Made by a program: the position numbers and the translations under genes. Positions 36,880 through 46,481 of a DNA stretch of 64,000 nucleotides are shown piece by piece; the stretch's first letter is position 1; every line of letters starts with the position of its first letter. The notes under the pieces were generated by a model, which saw only the letters and a list, made by a program, of their open reading frames with translations, was not told the origin of the DNA and searched no databases. Source of the DNA: DATGPD01 sp031423015. GTDB taxonomy: Bacteria; Planctomycetota; UBA1135; UBA2386. Where the stretch lies: assembly GCA_031423015.1 (NCBI GenBank), contig JANPER010000221.1:1-64000 (forward strand). Direction: 5' to 3'.

Positions 36880-37782
36880 TCAGCTGCGCTTGATCTCGTC
36901 GCGGAGCAGGTGGTAGCTGCGCAAGCGACTCGCGTGCATGTTGCCGCGTACCGCGCAATCAGCTTCGGTGCGATGCGAGCAGTTCCGGTAGCCGCACTTG
37001 TGCGCCAGGTCTTTGATGTCGCGGAAGTAGAACCCCAGCTCCTGCGCGTTGATCTGCCACAGGTGGAAGCCGCGGACGCCTGGCGTGTCGAGGACGTAGC
37101 CGCCGCCGGGTAGTGGCACCAACTGCGCCGACGTCGTCGTGTGTTGGCCCTGGCGCAACTTGCCGAGGTCGCCGACGCGCAGGCTGACGCCCGGCACCAG
37201 CGCGTTGATCAGCGTCGACTTGCCGGCGCCCGACGGTCCGCAGAGCACGGTGATGCCGATGTGAATGCGCGCCCGCAGCGCGGCCAAGGTGTCGTCGGTG
37301 GCGTGGCCTGCCAGCGTGCTCGTCGGATAGACCGTGTAACCCAGGCCGCGGTACAGCTCGATCCACGGCTCGACTTCGTGCTTGGTGTCGCGATCGATCT
37401 TGCTCACCACCAAGGCGATCTCCAGGTCTTCGCGCTCGGCGGCAGCCAGCACGCGGTCCGTGAGGAGGGGATCGAAGGCCGGCTCGCGGGCCGGCATCAC
37501 CACCAGCACCAGCGTGACGTTGGCGGCGATGACCTGCTCGCGTTCGGCTTCGCCGGACGCACGCCGGCTGAAACGGCTGGTGCGCGGCAGCACCGCGTCG
37601 ATGGCGCCACTGCTGCCTGCGCTGGGGACCGTGACCTGCACGCGGTCACCCGGCGCAAACGGTCGCTTCTCGTGACCCTGGTCTTCGAACAGCCGGCCCC
37701 GAAAGGGGAGCTGGTGCACCGCGCCGTCGATCTCGACGTGCGCGAACTTGGCATCGATGCGGAGAACCAGGCCGACGGTCAT
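36880..37782 (-). CDS. rsgA: Ribosome small-subunit-dependent GTPase A
   Basis: Protein of 300 residues with circularly permuted GTPase motifs: an N-terminal OB fold, G4 as SKID (about 126-129), G1 as GPSGAGKST (about 181-189), a switch with GKLRQGQHTTT, and G3 as DTPGVRG. A C-terminal zinc region (CGYRNCSHRTEADCAV) holds the C-x4-C-x-H-x5-C ligands. It assists late maturation of the 30S subunit. The start codon is ATG at 37782, and the gene is divergent from gluQ with about 115 bases between. Confidence 0.96.
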   Translation of the reverse strand: MTVGLVLRIDAKFAHVEIDGAVHQLPFRGRLFEDQGHEKRPFAPGDRVQVTVPSAGSSGAIDAVLPRTSRFSRRASGEAEREQVIAANVTLVLVVMPAREPAFDPLLTDRVLAAAEREDLEIALVVSKIDRDTKHEVEPWIELYRGLGYTVYPTSTLAGHATDDTLAALRARIHIGITVLCGPSGAGKSTLINALVPGVSLRVGDLGKLRQGQHTTTSAQLVPLPGGGYVLDTPGVRGFHLWQINAQELGFYFRDIKDLAHKCGYRNCSHRTEADCAVRGNMHASRLRSYHLLRDEIKRS

Positions 37783-37898
37783 TGCGCGCAGTCATAGCCG
37801 CACGTCGAGTCGCCACGTTGCGAAACATGGTTTGCCGGTCCCGCCTCGCGCGAAGGAAGCCTGCGTGCCGAGTCGCCCGCACCGTATCTTGTGCCGCG

Positions 37899-38837
37899 AT
37901 GTCTGCCGCGATGTCCCTCGTCGGCCGCCTCGCGCCGAGCCCGACCGGTGTCTTGCACCTCGGCAACGCGCGCACGTTCCTGCTGGCGTGGCTCAGCGTC
38001 CGCAGTCGCGGCGGCACCCTGCTGCTACGGAGCGAGGACATCGACGGTCCGCGCATCAAGCCCGGCGCTGAGGCGCAGGCGCTCGAAGACCTGCGCTGGC
38101 TCGGCCTCGACTGGGATGGCGAGGTGACGCGGCAGACCGACCGACTCGATCTGTATCGCGCCGCATGCGCGCGCCTGCTCGCCGCGGGTGTCGCTTATCC
38201 GTGCGTGTGCTCGCGCAAGGAGGTCGAAGACGCGGCCTCGGCGCCGCATGAAGCGGAGATCGACGGGCCCGTGTACCCGGGCACGTGTGTGGGGAAGTTC
38301 ATCGACGTTGCCGATGCGCGCGCGCGTGTCGGCCGTGAGGCCGCCGTGCGCTTCCGAGTCGAGGCCGACGCGGTCGCATTCCACGATGGCTTCCACGGCC
38401 ACCAGCTCGGCCGTGTCCGCGGTGACTTCGTGATCCAAAAGCGCGAGGGCCTGCCGGCGTACCAGCTCGCGGTCGTGGTGGATGACGCGGCGCAGGGCGT
38501 CACCGAGGTACTGCGGGGCGACGACCTGCTGCCATCGACGCCGCGCCAGCTCTTGTTGTACCGCGCCCTCGGGCTCGCACCGCCGACGTTCACGCACGTG
38601 CCGCTGGTGGTCGGCCCCGACGGCCTGCGCCTTGCCAAGCGGCACGGCGACACGTCGCTGCGTTATCTTCGCGAGCGTGGTGTGCCGCCCGAGCGACTCG
38701 TCGGCTACCTGGCGTTCCTCTCTGGCATGCGCGAACGCGGCGCGGAGTGCACGCCACGCGAGCTCCTCGCCGGCTTCGATCCGTCGCGCGTGCCGCGCGC
38801 CGCGGTGGATGGCACGACGCACGGCTTTCCGAGTTAG
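37899..38837 (+). CDS. gluQ: Glutamyl-Q tRNA(Asp) synthetase
   Basis: Protein of 312 residues (ATG at 37899; a second ATG at 37911 is plausible). Class I synthetase motifs are present: GRLAPSPTGVLHLGNARTF (HIGH-type) and LAKRHGD (KMSKS-type). The zinc-site segment contains CVCSRKE with two cysteines, and YPGTC supplies further ligands. The anticodon-binding half of GluRS is missing, which is the hallmark of GluQ-RS. The enzyme attaches glutamate to queuosine at position 34 of tRNA-Asp. Queuosine synthesis genes are not in view. Confidence 0.92.
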   Translation: MSAAMSLVGRLAPSPTGVLHLGNARTFLLAWLSVRSRGGTLLLRSEDIDGPRIKPGAEAQALEDLRWLGLDWDGEVTRQTDRLDLYRAACARLLAAGVAYPCVCSRKEVEDAASAPHEAEIDGPVYPGTCVGKFIDVADARARVGREAAVRFRVEADAVAFHDGFHGHQLGRVRGDFVIQKREGLPAYQLAVVVDDAAQGVTEVLRGDDLLPSTPRQLLLYRALGLAPPTFTHVPLVVGPDGLRLAKRHGDTSLRYLRERGVPPERLVGYLAFLSGMRERGAECTPRELLAGFDPSRVPRAAVDGTTHGFPS

Positions 38838-39745
38838 GTGGTCTCCTCTGCCGCCTCGCCCGCGTCTTCGGCCTCGTTCTCGGTGAGTCGCAGAAAGTAG
38901 CCCGCCACGAACACACTCGCGGCCAACGCGTTGGCGACCGTCAGCAACACGCACACCGAGAGACGGTCGTGCATCAACAGCGCGAACGGGAAGACGTTGT
39001 AGGAGAGCGAGCCGCTGCTGAAGGCGAGCAGGTCCCAGTCGCCGAGCGATCCCGGCACCAGCCGATCGGCGAACCACAGGCTCGCGACCAAGAACATCAC
39101 CTGGCCGAACACCAAGTTGCCGACGAGGTCGAAGCGCCGATAGCTGGTGCGCAACGCGGCGAGGAGCGCGGCGATCGGGCGCCGCGGGTTCGCTGCGGTC
39201 GCGGCGTAGAGAGGTGCGAGCATCAGCGACGGCACGATGTAGAGCGCGTTCCCCAGCCGACTCGGATACAGCATCGACACGACGTAGGTGCCGCCAAACA
39301 GCACGAGCTTGCCGAGCGCCAAGGCCACACCGTGGTCGACCATGCCGCCAAAGAACGCGTAGCCGTCGACTTTGCCACCGCGCCGCCAAGCTTGCAGAAG
39401 GCCGACGTGGCCGGCCAGCGTGAGTGCCGCCAGCGTGAAGACGACCCAGTGCTCCGGCCGCCCGATTCCGAGGTTCGAGCCGTGCCGGAGGCCAAACGGG
39501 TTCTCATGCAAGCTACGGGGGTCGCTGATCGCGAGCAGCCAACAACCAACCAGCATCATTGCGGCCGGAACGAGGAGCGCTGGCGTCGACACCGTGGCGT
39601 TGAGCGCGCGCCGGAAGCTGTGGCGACTGGCGAGTGCGTACAGGCCCCAGACCGCGAGCCCCGCGAACACAAGCAGCCCGACGGACGCGAACGACTTGGA
39701 TGTCGGATAGACGGCGGCGAGGGCGAGGTCGATGAGGGAGGTCAC
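38834..39745 (-). CDS. Integral membrane protein of unknown function
   Basis: Protein of about 303 residues from the GTG at 39745. Seven to eight hydrophobic segments are separated by short charged loops (SLIDLALAAVYPTS, GLLVFAGLAVWGLYALASR, LLVPAAMMLVGCWLLAI, WVVFTLAALTLAGHVGLL, and others). The C-terminal tail is acidic (ENEAEDAGEAAEETT). No domain can be named. The open frame continues upstream to 39859, but that part is Pro/Arg-rich and overlaps the phosphatase leader, so the GTG is preferred. It is convergent with gluQ, the ends overlapping by a few bases. Confidence 0.75.
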   Translation of the reverse strand: MTSLIDLALAAVYPTSKSFASVGLLVFAGLAVWGLYALASRHSFRRALNATVSTPALLVPAAMMLVGCWLLAISDPRSLHENPFGLRHGSNLGIGRPEHWVVFTLAALTLAGHVGLLQAWRRGGKVDGYAFFGGMVDHGVALALGKLVLFGGTYVVSMLYPSRLGNALYIVPSLMLAPLYAATAANPRRPIAALLAALRTSYRRFDLVGNLVFGQVMFLVASLWFADRLVPGSLGDWDLLAFSSGSLSYNVFPFALLMHDRLSVCVLLTVANALAASVFVAGYFLRLTENEAEDAGEAAEETT

Positions 39746-39887
39746 GGTCGTTGCGGGAACGATGGGCGCGGCCGACGAGCGCGCGCGTTTGCGCGGGCTC
39801 GGCTGCAGAATTCCGGGATCACACGGTTGTGCCGACCAGTATGGTTCAACCCCCCGCATGGGTGGCGGCGATACTCGATCTACGGCG

Positions 39888-41699
39888 ATGGGTCAGACAA
39901 GAACTCGATGGTCTTGGGGAGTTGACGTTTGCTGGGCCATGGCTTTAGGAATGGCTTCAGGATGCGCCAAGTCGCGCGCCCCGAGCACCGGCGGATCGCC
40001 GCCCGCGCCGATTCAGCCGGTCGAGCCGACGCTGACCTTTGTCGGCCTGCCACACGGTGGCAAGGCCGGGACGTCCCTGCCTGAGTTTCGTGTCAGCGTT
40101 TCGGACCCTCAGCGAGGCTCGTCGGCCGCAGGGGGTGAGGTGGTTCGTATCGCACTCCTCCCCAACGGCAACGGCGCGCAGATCGGCGGCACGCTGCAGG
40201 TGCCCGCGGTCCTTGGGGTGGCCACATTCGCCGACGTCCGAGTCGATCGCGGTGGCTCGTATCGCCTGATTGCATCGGCCGAGGGCTACGAGTTTGCCAT
40301 CAGCGGCCCGATTGTCATTCAGACGGCGCCGCTGCACGTGATCCTGATGATTGCGGATGGCTGGGGTTACAAACAGCTGGAGGCGGCGCGTCTCTACACC
40401 GGCCGCGATCCGTATGGCGCGCCGTTCGTCAGTCATTCCATGGCGACGTTCGACGTGACTACGCTCGTACTGCACCAGGGTGTCGGCTACAACTCCGCCC
40501 GCGCCTGGTCGTCGTTCGACTATCCGATGGTGGCGGCTACCGACAGCGCGGCGTCGGCCACCGCGATGTACACCGGCGAGAAGACCTACAACGGCAGGGT
40601 TGGCACGAGCATCACCCGCGGCCGACTGCAAGCCTTGCCGGAGATGGCGAGTTTGCAGGGCCTGGCCTTCGGTGCCGTAACGAGTGTGCCGTTGCCGCAC
40701 GCGACGCCCGCGGCATGGTTGGCCCACAATGACTATCGCGGCAACTATTACGCGCTTGCCGACGAGATGCTGTGGGGCGACCCGAACACGACCGGCACGC
40801 TCGCCATCGACGCGAGGTATGGCGGTTCATTAGGCGTATCCACGCTGCTGCCGTCGGTCATCATTGCGGGCGGGCATCCAGGATGGACCGCGGAAGAGTT
40901 CATGCGCGTGGTTCAGCGCGACAAGCTGGCCAACGAGAGTGGCCAACCCGGAGCCTGGAGGTTCGTCGAACGGATTCGTGGTCAACAGGATGGTGGTGCG
41001 CGTTTGTTGTCGGCGGCGAACAACCCGGCAGCCGAGCGGCTCTGTGGCCTGTTTGGCGGGGGCGGTGGCAACATCGAATTCCGCCGTGCCGACGGAACGG
41101 GAGCGTCGCGCGAAAATCCGACCCTGGTCGAGATGACCAACGCGGCGCTCGCGGTGTTGCAGCGCCGTTCGACCGGATGCGTGTTGATGATCGAGGGCGG
41201 CGCTATCGACTTCGCGGGCCATTACAACCAGCTCGACAGCAGCATCGGCGAGATGATCGACTTCGAGAATGCCGTGCGCGCGGTCGTGACTTGGGTCGAC
41301 AGTCCTACCACCGTCGCCGACTGGGCGAACACTCTGCTGATCGTCACCGGCGACCACGAGTGTGGCTACCTGACCGCGGATCGACGGGTGTTCGCCAACG
41401 TGCCGTTGGGTGAGGTCAGCCCGCGCACCCTTGCACTCGAACGCGTGGTGCAGTCCACGGGACGGCGAGCGAGTTGGGAGGACACCAATGGCAACAGTGA
41501 GATCGACGTAGGCGAAGTCGTCTACTGGGTCTGGCACACGGCTGGCCACTCGAACTCGCTCATTCCGCTGTATGTGCGCGGCATCGGGGCTTCGCGTTTC
41601 GACACCAAGTTCGTCGCCACCGACCCGGTGCGTGGCCAGTACATCGACAACACTGCTGTCTATCAGGTGATGCGCGACGTGCTGCAAGCGCCGCGTTGA
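39888..41699 (+). CDS. Alkaline phosphatase, lipoprotein-type
   Basis: Protein of about 603 residues. From the ATG at 39888, the hydrophobic stretch CWAMALGMASGC gives a lipobox with Cys at about residue 26. A small beta-domain (about 45-130: TLTFVGLPHGGKAGTSLPEFRVSV ... RLIASAEGYEFAISGPIVIQ) precedes the phosphatase domain. That domain has VILMIADGWGYKQL (metal Asp), ATDSAASATAMYTGEKTYNG (Ser nucleophile), IEGGAIDFAGHYN, VTGDHECGYL and TAGHSNSLIPLYVRG (metal His). It hydrolyses phosphate monoesters outside the cytoplasm. The extra N-terminal domain is unusual. The frame is open further upstream, where it overlaps the divergent membrane gene. Confidence 0.93.
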   Translation: MGQTRTRWSWGVDVCWAMALGMASGCAKSRAPSTGGSPPAPIQPVEPTLTFVGLPHGGKAGTSLPEFRVSVSDPQRGSSAAGGEVVRIALLPNGNGAQIGGTLQVPAVLGVATFADVRVDRGGSYRLIASAEGYEFAISGPIVIQTAPLHVILMIADGWGYKQLEAARLYTGRDPYGAPFVSHSMATFDVTTLVLHQGVGYNSARAWSSFDYPMVAATDSAASATAMYTGEKTYNGRVGTSITRGRLQALPEMASLQGLAFGAVTSVPLPHATPAAWLAHNDYRGNYYALADEMLWGDPNTTGTLAIDARYGGSLGVSTLLPSVIIAGGHPGWTAEEFMRVVQRDKLANESGQPGAWRFVERIRGQQDGGARLLSAANNPAAERLCGLFGGGGGNIEFRRADGTGASRENPTLVEMTNAALAVLQRRSTGCVLMIEGGAIDFAGHYNQLDSSIGEMIDFENAVRAVVTWVDSPTTVADWANTLLIVTGDHECGYLTADRRVFANVPLGEVSPRTLALERVVQSTGRRASWEDTNGNSEIDVGEVVYWVWHTAGHSNSLIPLYVRGIGASRFDTKFVATDPVRGQYIDNTAVYQVMRDVLQAPR

Positions 41700-41765
41700 A
41701 GTCGGGTCGTTGGCGCACTGGCAGCATAGAGAACGCACCGATCCTTCGCGGTATGCTCGCCCGGC

Positions 41766-42815
41766 ATGGTTGTCGCGCGCGCCTTGACGATTGCGTTCCT
41801 TGGAGTCGGCGGCGGATTGGCGTTGTGGAGTCGAACAGTCGATCCGGGCGCGCAGGCGATGGCGCAGGCGGCGCGCGCGTTCGTGGCGACACTGAGCCAA
41901 CCCTTGCGGCAGAAGGCGCAGCGACCGCTCGAAGATGCCGAGCGCACGCAGTGGAACTTCGTGCCGGGCGCGTACGCAGGCGTGCTGCTGCAAGATCTCG
42001 ATGACCCTCAGCGGCAGGCGGCGCAGGCGCTCCTGCGCGCGGCGCTCAGCGCGCGGGGCTACGACAAGACAAACGCCATCGTGCAGCTGGAGAACGTGCT
42101 GCACGAGATCGAGAGTCGCGCTGGTCGTGACGCGGCGCATCGGGATCCTGGCCGCTACTCGCTGCTGTTGTTCGGCGAGCCCACCGACGACGGCACCTGG
42201 AGTTGGCGCATTCAGGGGCACCACGTCTCGCTGCGCGTCACCGTGGTGAAGGGTCGTTTCGCGAGCGCCACGCCTGCGTTCCTCGGCAGCAACCCGCACG
42301 AGCAGCGCGACGGCAAGGCCGCGGGTCGGCGTGTGCTCGGCGCCGAGGAAGACCTGGCCCGCGCGTTCCTCACCCTGTGTGACGAGGAGCAGCGCGCCAA
42401 GGCGGTGATCGCGACCGACGCGCCGGCCGATGTCATCTTGGGCCCGACCCGCGCTGCCGACTTCCTGGGCAAGCCCTCGGGCCTGCCGTGGTCGGCGATG
42501 AACGAAGGCCAGCGCGCCGTCTTGTGGCGACTGATCGAGGAGTACGCGCACAACCTGCGCGCCGAGTTTGCCGATGGCGAACTCGCGCGCATCAAGCAGC
42601 GCGGCGTCGAGCACATTCACTTTGCCTGGGCCGGTGGCTTCGAGCGGGGCGAAGGCCACTACTACCGGATTCACGGCGAGCACTTCGTCATCGAGTACGA
42701 CAACACGCAGCACGGCGCCAACCACTCGCACACCGTGTGGCGCGATCTCGAGCGCGACTTTGGCGGCGATCTTCTGCGGCAGCATCTGGAAGAGCACGCG
42801 CGCGCCCGCAAGTGA
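41766..42815 (+). CDS. DUF3500 protein
   Basis: Protein of 349 residues with an N-terminal hydrophobic signal or anchor (ALTIAFLGVGGGLALWS). The DUF3500 signature is visible: WNFVPGAYAGVLLQDLD, RDPGRYSLLLFGEPTDDGTWSWRIQGHHVSLRVTVV, ATPAFLGSNPHEQ, and the final HFAWAGGFERGEGHYYRIHGEHFVIEYDNTQHGANHSHTVWRDLERDFG. The conserved HGEHF...YDN and HSHTVWRD elements suggest a metal or ligand site, though the family's function is unknown. The start follows the phosphatase by 66 bases, and a promoter may lie in between. Confidence 0.9.
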   Translation: MVVARALTIAFLGVGGGLALWSRTVDPGAQAMAQAARAFVATLSQPLRQKAQRPLEDAERTQWNFVPGAYAGVLLQDLDDPQRQAAQALLRAALSARGYDKTNAIVQLENVLHEIESRAGRDAAHRDPGRYSLLLFGEPTDDGTWSWRIQGHHVSLRVTVVKGRFASATPAFLGSNPHEQRDGKAAGRRVLGAEEDLARAFLTLCDEEQRAKAVIATDAPADVILGPTRAADFLGKPSGLPWSAMNEGQRAVLWRLIEEYAHNLRAEFADGELARIKQRGVEHIHFAWAGGFERGEGHYYRIHGEHFVIEYDNTQHGANHSHTVWRDLERDFGGDLLRQHLEEHARARK

Positions 42816-42908
42816 CGGCGGCCCGTGGCCCCTGGCACGACCTGGCACGACGTGGCCCGGTGACCAGTTTCCGCAGGCTCCATCGCCCGCCGTGGCTACT
42901 CTGCGCGG

Positions 42909-43703
42909 GTGCCCGAGGCCGCGCTCATCACTTCGCCGAAGAACCCGATCGTGACCCGCTTCCGCGACGCGGGCACCGGTGACGCGGGCGATCTGTTCTT
43001 GGTGGAGGGTAGAAAGCTTGTGGCGGAAGCGCTCGACGCGGGCCTCACGCCGGTCGAGGCCGCGTTCGATGCCGACCGGGGCGACGCGCTCGCGCCGCTC
43101 GCCGAGCGCCTGCGTGCCACCGGCGCCCCGACCCATCCCTGTTCGTCGGCCGTGTGTGCCAAGCTGTCGTTCGTGACCACGCCGCAGGGCGTCGCCGCGG
43201 TGTTCGAGAAGCCGAGGTGGACCGACGATGACTTGCTCGGCGCCGCGCCCTGCCTGCTGCTCATCGCGGCGGGCGTGAAGGAGCCCGGCAACCTCGGCGC
43301 GTTGTTGCGGGCGGCGGAGGCGGCCGGGGCGCACGGACTCGTCGCGCTGCGCGGCGGCGCCGACGCGTTCCGCGAGAAGGCGGTGCGCGGCGCGGCGGGC
43401 AGCCTGTTCCGCCTGCCGGTGCGCAGCGCGGTGGCCGTCGAAGACGCGTTGGCCTTGGTGCAGCAACGCAACCTCGGTCTCTTCGTGGCCGACGAGGACG
43501 GCGAGGTCGACTACCTCGACGCCGACCTGCGCGGGCCGTGCGCGTTGGTGCTCGGTGGCGAAGGCGAGGGCATTCCTGCAGCGTTGCGGTCGGTGGCGCG
43601 CGCGCGCTTGCGGGTGCCCATGGCGGGCAAGGTCGAGAGCTTGAACGTCGCGGTCGCTGCGGGCGTGTTGTTGTACGAGGCCCGACGGCAGAGGCGCGCA
43701 TGA
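42909..43703 (+). CDS. TrmH/SpoU-family RNA methyltransferase
   Basis: Protein of 264 residues from the GTG at 42909. An N-terminal substrate-binding part (LITSPKNPIVTRFRD, FLVEGRKLVAEALD) is followed by the SPOUT knot motifs: VKEPGNLGALLRAAEAAGAHGL, LVLGGEGEGIP and VPMAGKVESLNVAVAAGVLLYE. These bind S-adenosylmethionine in the knotted C-terminal domain. The protein methylates a ribose in rRNA or tRNA; the exact site cannot be told from sequence. The stop overlaps the ATG of rarA (ATGA). Confidence 0.93.
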   Translation: MPEAALITSPKNPIVTRFRDAGTGDAGDLFLVEGRKLVAEALDAGLTPVEAAFDADRGDALAPLAERLRATGAPTHPCSSAVCAKLSFVTTPQGVAAVFEKPRWTDDDLLGAAPCLLLIAAGVKEPGNLGALLRAAEAAGAHGLVALRGGADAFREKAVRGAAGSLFRLPVRSAVAVEDALALVQQRNLGLFVADEDGEVDYLDADLRGPCALVLGGEGEGIPAALRSVARARLRVPMAGKVESLNVAVAAGVLLYEARRQRRA

Positions 43704-45040
43704 GCCTGTTCGAAGCGTCGCCCGACCAGGCTCCGCCCGCGCGCAGAGTCGCGGTGCGCCCCCTCGCCGATCGCCTGCGCCCGCGCACGCTCGCCGAGTT
43801 TCTCGGCCAGGAGCACTTGGTGGGCGACGGCAAGGCGCTGCGCCGCGCGATCGAAGCGGGAAAGACCGGCTCGCTGATCCTGTTTGGGCCGCCCGGGGTC
43901 GGCAAGACCACGCTGGCGTTGCTCATCGCGCAGCAATCCGGCCTGCACTTTGTGCTGTTCTCGGCGGTGCTGTCCGGCGTGAAAGAAGTACGCGAAGCGG
44001 TCGCCGAGGCGGACGTGCGCCGGCAGCGCGAGGGCAAGGGCACGCTGCTGTTCGTCGACGAGATCCATCGCTTCAACAAGGCGCAGCAGGACGCGTTCTT
44101 GCCGTTCGTCGAGGGTGGTCAGGTGGTGTTGGTGGGGGCGACCACCGAGAACCCCGCGTTCTCGGTGATCGCGCCGCTGCTGTCGCGCTGTCGCGTGCTG
44201 CGCCTCGAACCCTTGCCCGACGCTGCGGTGCAAGCGCTGATCGCGCGCGCGTTGAGCGATGCCGAGCACGGCCTCGGCCGGCGCGCACTGTCGCTGTCGT
44301 CGGCGGCACGCGACCGTCTCTTGGCGTTCGCCGCGGGTGACGCGCGTCGCGCACTCACCGCGCTCGAAGCGGCGCAGGCCACGTGCCTCGATGGCGAGAC
44401 GCTGAGCGAGACGGCCATCGTCGAGGCGATCCAGCATCGCACCCTGCTGCACGACAAGGCCGGCGATCAGCACTACGACCTGCTGTCGGCCATGCACAAG
44501 TCGCTGCGCAACTCCGATGTGCAGGCAGCGGTGTACTGGCTGGCACGCTTTCTCGAAGCCGACGCCGACCCCATGCAGGCGGCGCGGCGCATGGTCGCCG
44601 TGGCCGCCGAAGACGTTGGCCTCGCCGACCCGATGGCGTTGCAGGTCGCGGTGGCGGCGCTCACCGCCCTGCAGAACATGGGCTTGCCGGAGGGCCGGTT
44701 GCCGCTGGTCGAGGCGGCGATCTATCTGGCGGCCGCGCCGAAGAGCAACGCGGCGTACCGCGCGATCGACGCAGCGATGACGGCGGCGCGCGACGGCGCG
44801 CAGCACCCGGTGCCCGACCACCTGCGTAACGCGCCGACGGCGTTGGCGCGGTCGTGGGGTCACGGCAAGGGCTTCCGCTACGCGCACGACTTCGACGGTG
44901 GCGTCGCGCCGATGTCGTGCTTGCCAGACGCACTCGCCGACGCGCGCTTCTACGAGCCGAGCGAGCGCGGGTTCGAGGCCAAGGTCAAGCAACGCATGCA
45001 CGATGCCGACGCGCGCCGCGCGAGTCCTGCCGATGAGTGA
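43700..45040 (+). CDS. rarA: Replication-associated recombination protein A
   Basis: Protein of 446 residues. AAA+ ATPase with RPRTLAEFLGQEHLVG, Walker A FGPPGVGKTT (about 57-66), Walker B LLFVDEIHRFNKAQQDAFLP, sensor 1 GATTENPAFSV and arginine-finger region LLSRCRVLRLEPL. The C-terminal oligomerisation and helical parts include DLLSAMHKSLRNSDVQAAVYWLARFLEADADP. It acts at stalled or damaged replication forks. It lies directly after trmH-like (ATGA overlap), and its stop overlaps a small membrane protein gene by 8 bases, so the three are probably one operon. Confidence 0.96.
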   Translation: MSLFEASPDQAPPARRVAVRPLADRLRPRTLAEFLGQEHLVGDGKALRRAIEAGKTGSLILFGPPGVGKTTLALLIAQQSGLHFVLFSAVLSGVKEVREAVAEADVRRQREGKGTLLFVDEIHRFNKAQQDAFLPFVEGGQVVLVGATTENPAFSVIAPLLSRCRVLRLEPLPDAAVQALIARALSDAEHGLGRRALSLSSAARDRLLAFAAGDARRALTALEAAQATCLDGETLSETAIVEAIQHRTLLHDKAGDQHYDLLSAMHKSLRNSDVQAAVYWLARFLEADADPMQAARRMVAVAAEDVGLADPMALQVAVAALTALQNMGLPEGRLPLVEAAIYLAAAPKSNAAYRAIDAAMTAARDGAQHPVPDHLRNAPTALARSWGHGKGFRYAHDFDGGVAPMSCLPDALADARFYEPSERGFEAKVKQRMHDADARRASPADE

Positions 45041-45470
45041 ATCACCCCCGAACATCCGCGCACCGCTCAACCCCACGGTGCTGGTCCTCGCCAGCTTCGT
45101 GTTGTCACCCATGGGCGCGGGCATCGCGTTGGCGGTGAACGACAGTCGCCTCGACGCCAAGGAACGGGCGCCGTTGACGTTCTACGTGTTCTTCTTCGTC
45201 GCGCTGATCGGCTACCTCGTCGTGGCGCGCCTGCACGTCGAGCGCACGGTGTCCTTCGGTTCGCGAACTGGCTGGTTGCTGGCGCGCGTGCTGCTCGGCT
45301 GGGTCGCCGTCACGCTAGCGTACTTCTGGAGCCGCCCCATGCTGCCGCGCTACGCGCGCGTCCGCGCCGCCGGGATCAGCGCCGGCCGCCCCTTGTCGGT
45401 GTGCGCGCCGGCCCTGCTCGCGAGCGTCGCGCTCGACATCTTCGTCTGGCAGCTCTTCATGCGCCGGTGA
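45033..45470 (+). CDS. Small membrane protein
   Basis: Protein of 145 residues from the ATG at 45033, with four hydrophobic segments (about 14-35, 48-68, 82-100, 122-142) and a basic cytoplasmic end. No family can be named. The start overlaps the stop of rarA by 8 bases, and the DUF72 gene follows after only 4 bases. This suggests co-translation with rarA, but nothing in the sequence ties it to DNA repair. Confidence 0.75.
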   Translation: MSESPPNIRAPLNPTVLVLASFVLSPMGAGIALAVNDSRLDAKERAPLTFYVFFFVALIGYLVVARLHVERTVSFGSRTGWLLARVLLGWVAVTLAYFWSRPMLPRYARVRAAGISAGRPLSVCAPALLASVALDIFVWQLFMRR

Positions 45471-45474
45471 CGCC

Positions 45475-46347
45475 GTGGGGGTCCACATCGGCATCGCCGG
45501 CTGGAGCTACGACGACTGGAAGGGCAAGGTCTACGCGTCGAGCTGCAAGGACACGCTGGCGTTCTGCGCGCGCTACGTCCAGGTGTTGGAGGTCAACTCC
45601 ACATTCTATCGCACGCCGACTCCCGCGGTGAGCGCGCGCTGGATCGAGCGCACGCAGGCGCTCGGCACGCTGTTCACCGCCAAGCTCGGCCAGGTGTTCA
45701 CGCACGAACGCCGCCTGTCGGCTGCCGACGTCGACGCGTTTCGCGCCGCGCTGCAACCGATGGCGGCGTCGGGCCGCTTGCGCGCGCTGTTGGCGCAGTT
45801 CGCGCACAGCTTCGCCTGCGATCAGGGCGCCCGCGATCACCTCGCGCGCGTCGTCGCCACCTTCGCCGATGTGGCGCCGATCGCCGTCGAAGTGCGACAC
45901 GCAAGCTGGCAGACTCCCTCGGCGCTCGCGTTCCTGCGCGGGCTCGACGTCTCGCTCGTGCACCTCGACTACCCGACACGTGACACTTCGTTCGACCTAC
46001 GGCTTACAGGCGTGCACGCACACGACCTCGCTTACTTCCGTCTGCACGGCCGCAACGGGGAGGCCTGGGGCCGCAAGGACGCCGAGCGCGACGAGGTCTA
46101 CGACTGGGTTTACTCCGCGGCCGAGGTCGACGACGTCGCGCTGCGTCTGCGCGCCATCGCGCAACAAGCCGGCACCACGCTGGTGGTGGCCAACAACCAC
46201 TTCGAGGGCAAGGCGATGAAGCTGGCCTTGGAATTGGTGGCGAAGACCAGCGGCGCGAAGGTGGCGGTGCCGGACCTGCTCCTCGCCACCTATCCCGACC
46301 TGGCGACCGTCGCGCACCGCACGGGCCAGGGTCGACTCTTCGGCTAG
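45475..46347 (+). CDS. DUF72 (YecE-like) protein
   Basis: Protein of 290 residues from the GTG at 45475. The TIM-barrel-like DUF72 pattern begins with HIGIAGWSYDDWKGKVY. It continues with VQVLEVNSTFYRTPTP, FTAKLGQVFTHERRL, IAVEVRHASWQ, and ends with YFRLHGRN and TTLVVANNHFEGKAMKLALEL. YecE-like proteins occur widely; their function is unresolved, with links to Fe-S or DNA damage contexts in some bacteria. It follows rarA and the membrane protein in one tight run. Confidence 0.9.
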   Translation: MGVHIGIAGWSYDDWKGKVYASSCKDTLAFCARYVQVLEVNSTFYRTPTPAVSARWIERTQALGTLFTAKLGQVFTHERRLSAADVDAFRAALQPMAASGRLRALLAQFAHSFACDQGARDHLARVVATFADVAPIAVEVRHASWQTPSALAFLRGLDVSLVHLDYPTRDTSFDLRLTGVHAHDLAYFRLHGRNGEAWGRKDAERDEVYDWVYSAAEVDDVALRLRAIAQQAGTTLVVANNHFEGKAMKLALELVAKTSGAKVAVPDLLLATYPDLATVAHRTGQGRLFG

Positions 46348-46481
46348 CGCGACCCTCGGCCGTCTGTCGTGCGCCGAGGACAGAGTGGTCTTCGCTGTGC
46401 CGCAGATCGCCGACCAAGACCCCATGCGAGGCCTCCGTCGGTGGCTCGGCGAGTCGGCATGCTTCTCGCAATCATCCGCGC

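Noticed and set aside
42820..42870. Short tandem repeat with two ctggcacga copies before the TrmH-like gene
   Set aside because: Only two copies, no dyad symmetry that would make a convincing operator, and no known factor.
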